From: Candidatus Lucifugimonas marina
GTDB taxonomy: Bacteria; Chloroflexota; Dehalococcoidia; Lucifugimonadales; Lucifugimonadaceae
Reading direction: 5' to 3'
Length of the DNA: 64,000 nucleotides
NCBI GenBank assembly: GCA_029593915.1
Contig: CP046147.1
Location: forward strand, 930,001-994,000
Under the pieces are notes generated by a model. It searched no databases and had not been told where the DNA came from. It worked only from the letters and a program-made list of their open reading frames with translations. How positions within the stretch are numbered: position 1 is the first letter of the stretch; every line of letters starts with the position of its first letter. The position numbers and the translations under genes are program-made. Shown piece after piece: positions 63,967 to 64,000 of the stretch.

Positions 63967-64000
63967 TTGAAATATCCTCTAAATATTTTTTCTCAACCCG

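Overview
This 64 kb window is mostly one large surface-polysaccharide (exopolysaccharide or O-antigen-like) locus, with a sulfate-activation and sugar-acid block, a small integrated element, and a regulator and pilin gene at the right end. The genes are bacterial, with mid-range base composition and frequent TTG and GTG starts. A DUF4012 protein, O-antigen-ligase/TPR proteins, a class III-type pilin and a GTCATTGCGAG palindromic repeat point tentatively to Chloroflexota (Dehalococcoidia/SAR202-like). No rRNA, tRNA or marker gene is present to prove this.

Layout: 1-1714, a partial O-antigen ligase-like protein running off the left edge. 1930-7495, a nonulosonic (sialic) acid-like module: HAD phosphatase, NeuB, DegT aminotransferase, epimerase, methyltransferase and an RmlD-like reductase. 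7720-12232, nucleotide-sugar epimerase, two UDP-sugar dehydrogenases and the priming phosphoglycosyl transferase. 12229-19176, a repeat-bearing glycosidase-like lipoprotein, a DUF4012 membrane protein, a second lipoprotein with an 11-G tract, and a Wzy-like polymerase. 19194-33070, glycosyltransferases, sulfotransferase, methyltransferases and sugar-modifying enzymes.

33109-38978 is a minus-strand operon for a phosphonate, probably 2-hydroxyethylphosphonate: a cytidylyltransferase-PEP mutase fusion, phosphonopyruvate decarboxylase, phosphonoacetaldehyde reductase, a CDP-alcohol phosphotransferase-like membrane protein with an altered active-site motif, and a CDP-glycerol-transferase-like protein. 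This suggests a glycan or lipid decorated with CMP-activated phosphonate. 39245-50254 holds an ABC exporter, a NeuA-like CMP-sugar synthetase, a DEDDh exonuclease, a deacetylase, more glycosyltransferases and sugar enzymes.

50371-55325 contains a cysteine-rich leader ORF, cysD, cysN, a four-carbon acid sugar kinase and pdxA. An element of about 4.6 kb (55175-59796), carrying two overlapping tyrosine recombinase genes, has inserted in the 3' end of pdxA. It leaves an intact pdxA with one tail and a displaced, different but in-frame pdxA tail at 59788-59932. After it come a frameshifted O-antigen ligase/TPR gene, an OmpR-type response regulator, a palindromic repeat, and a type IV pilin-like gene with a clear terminator.
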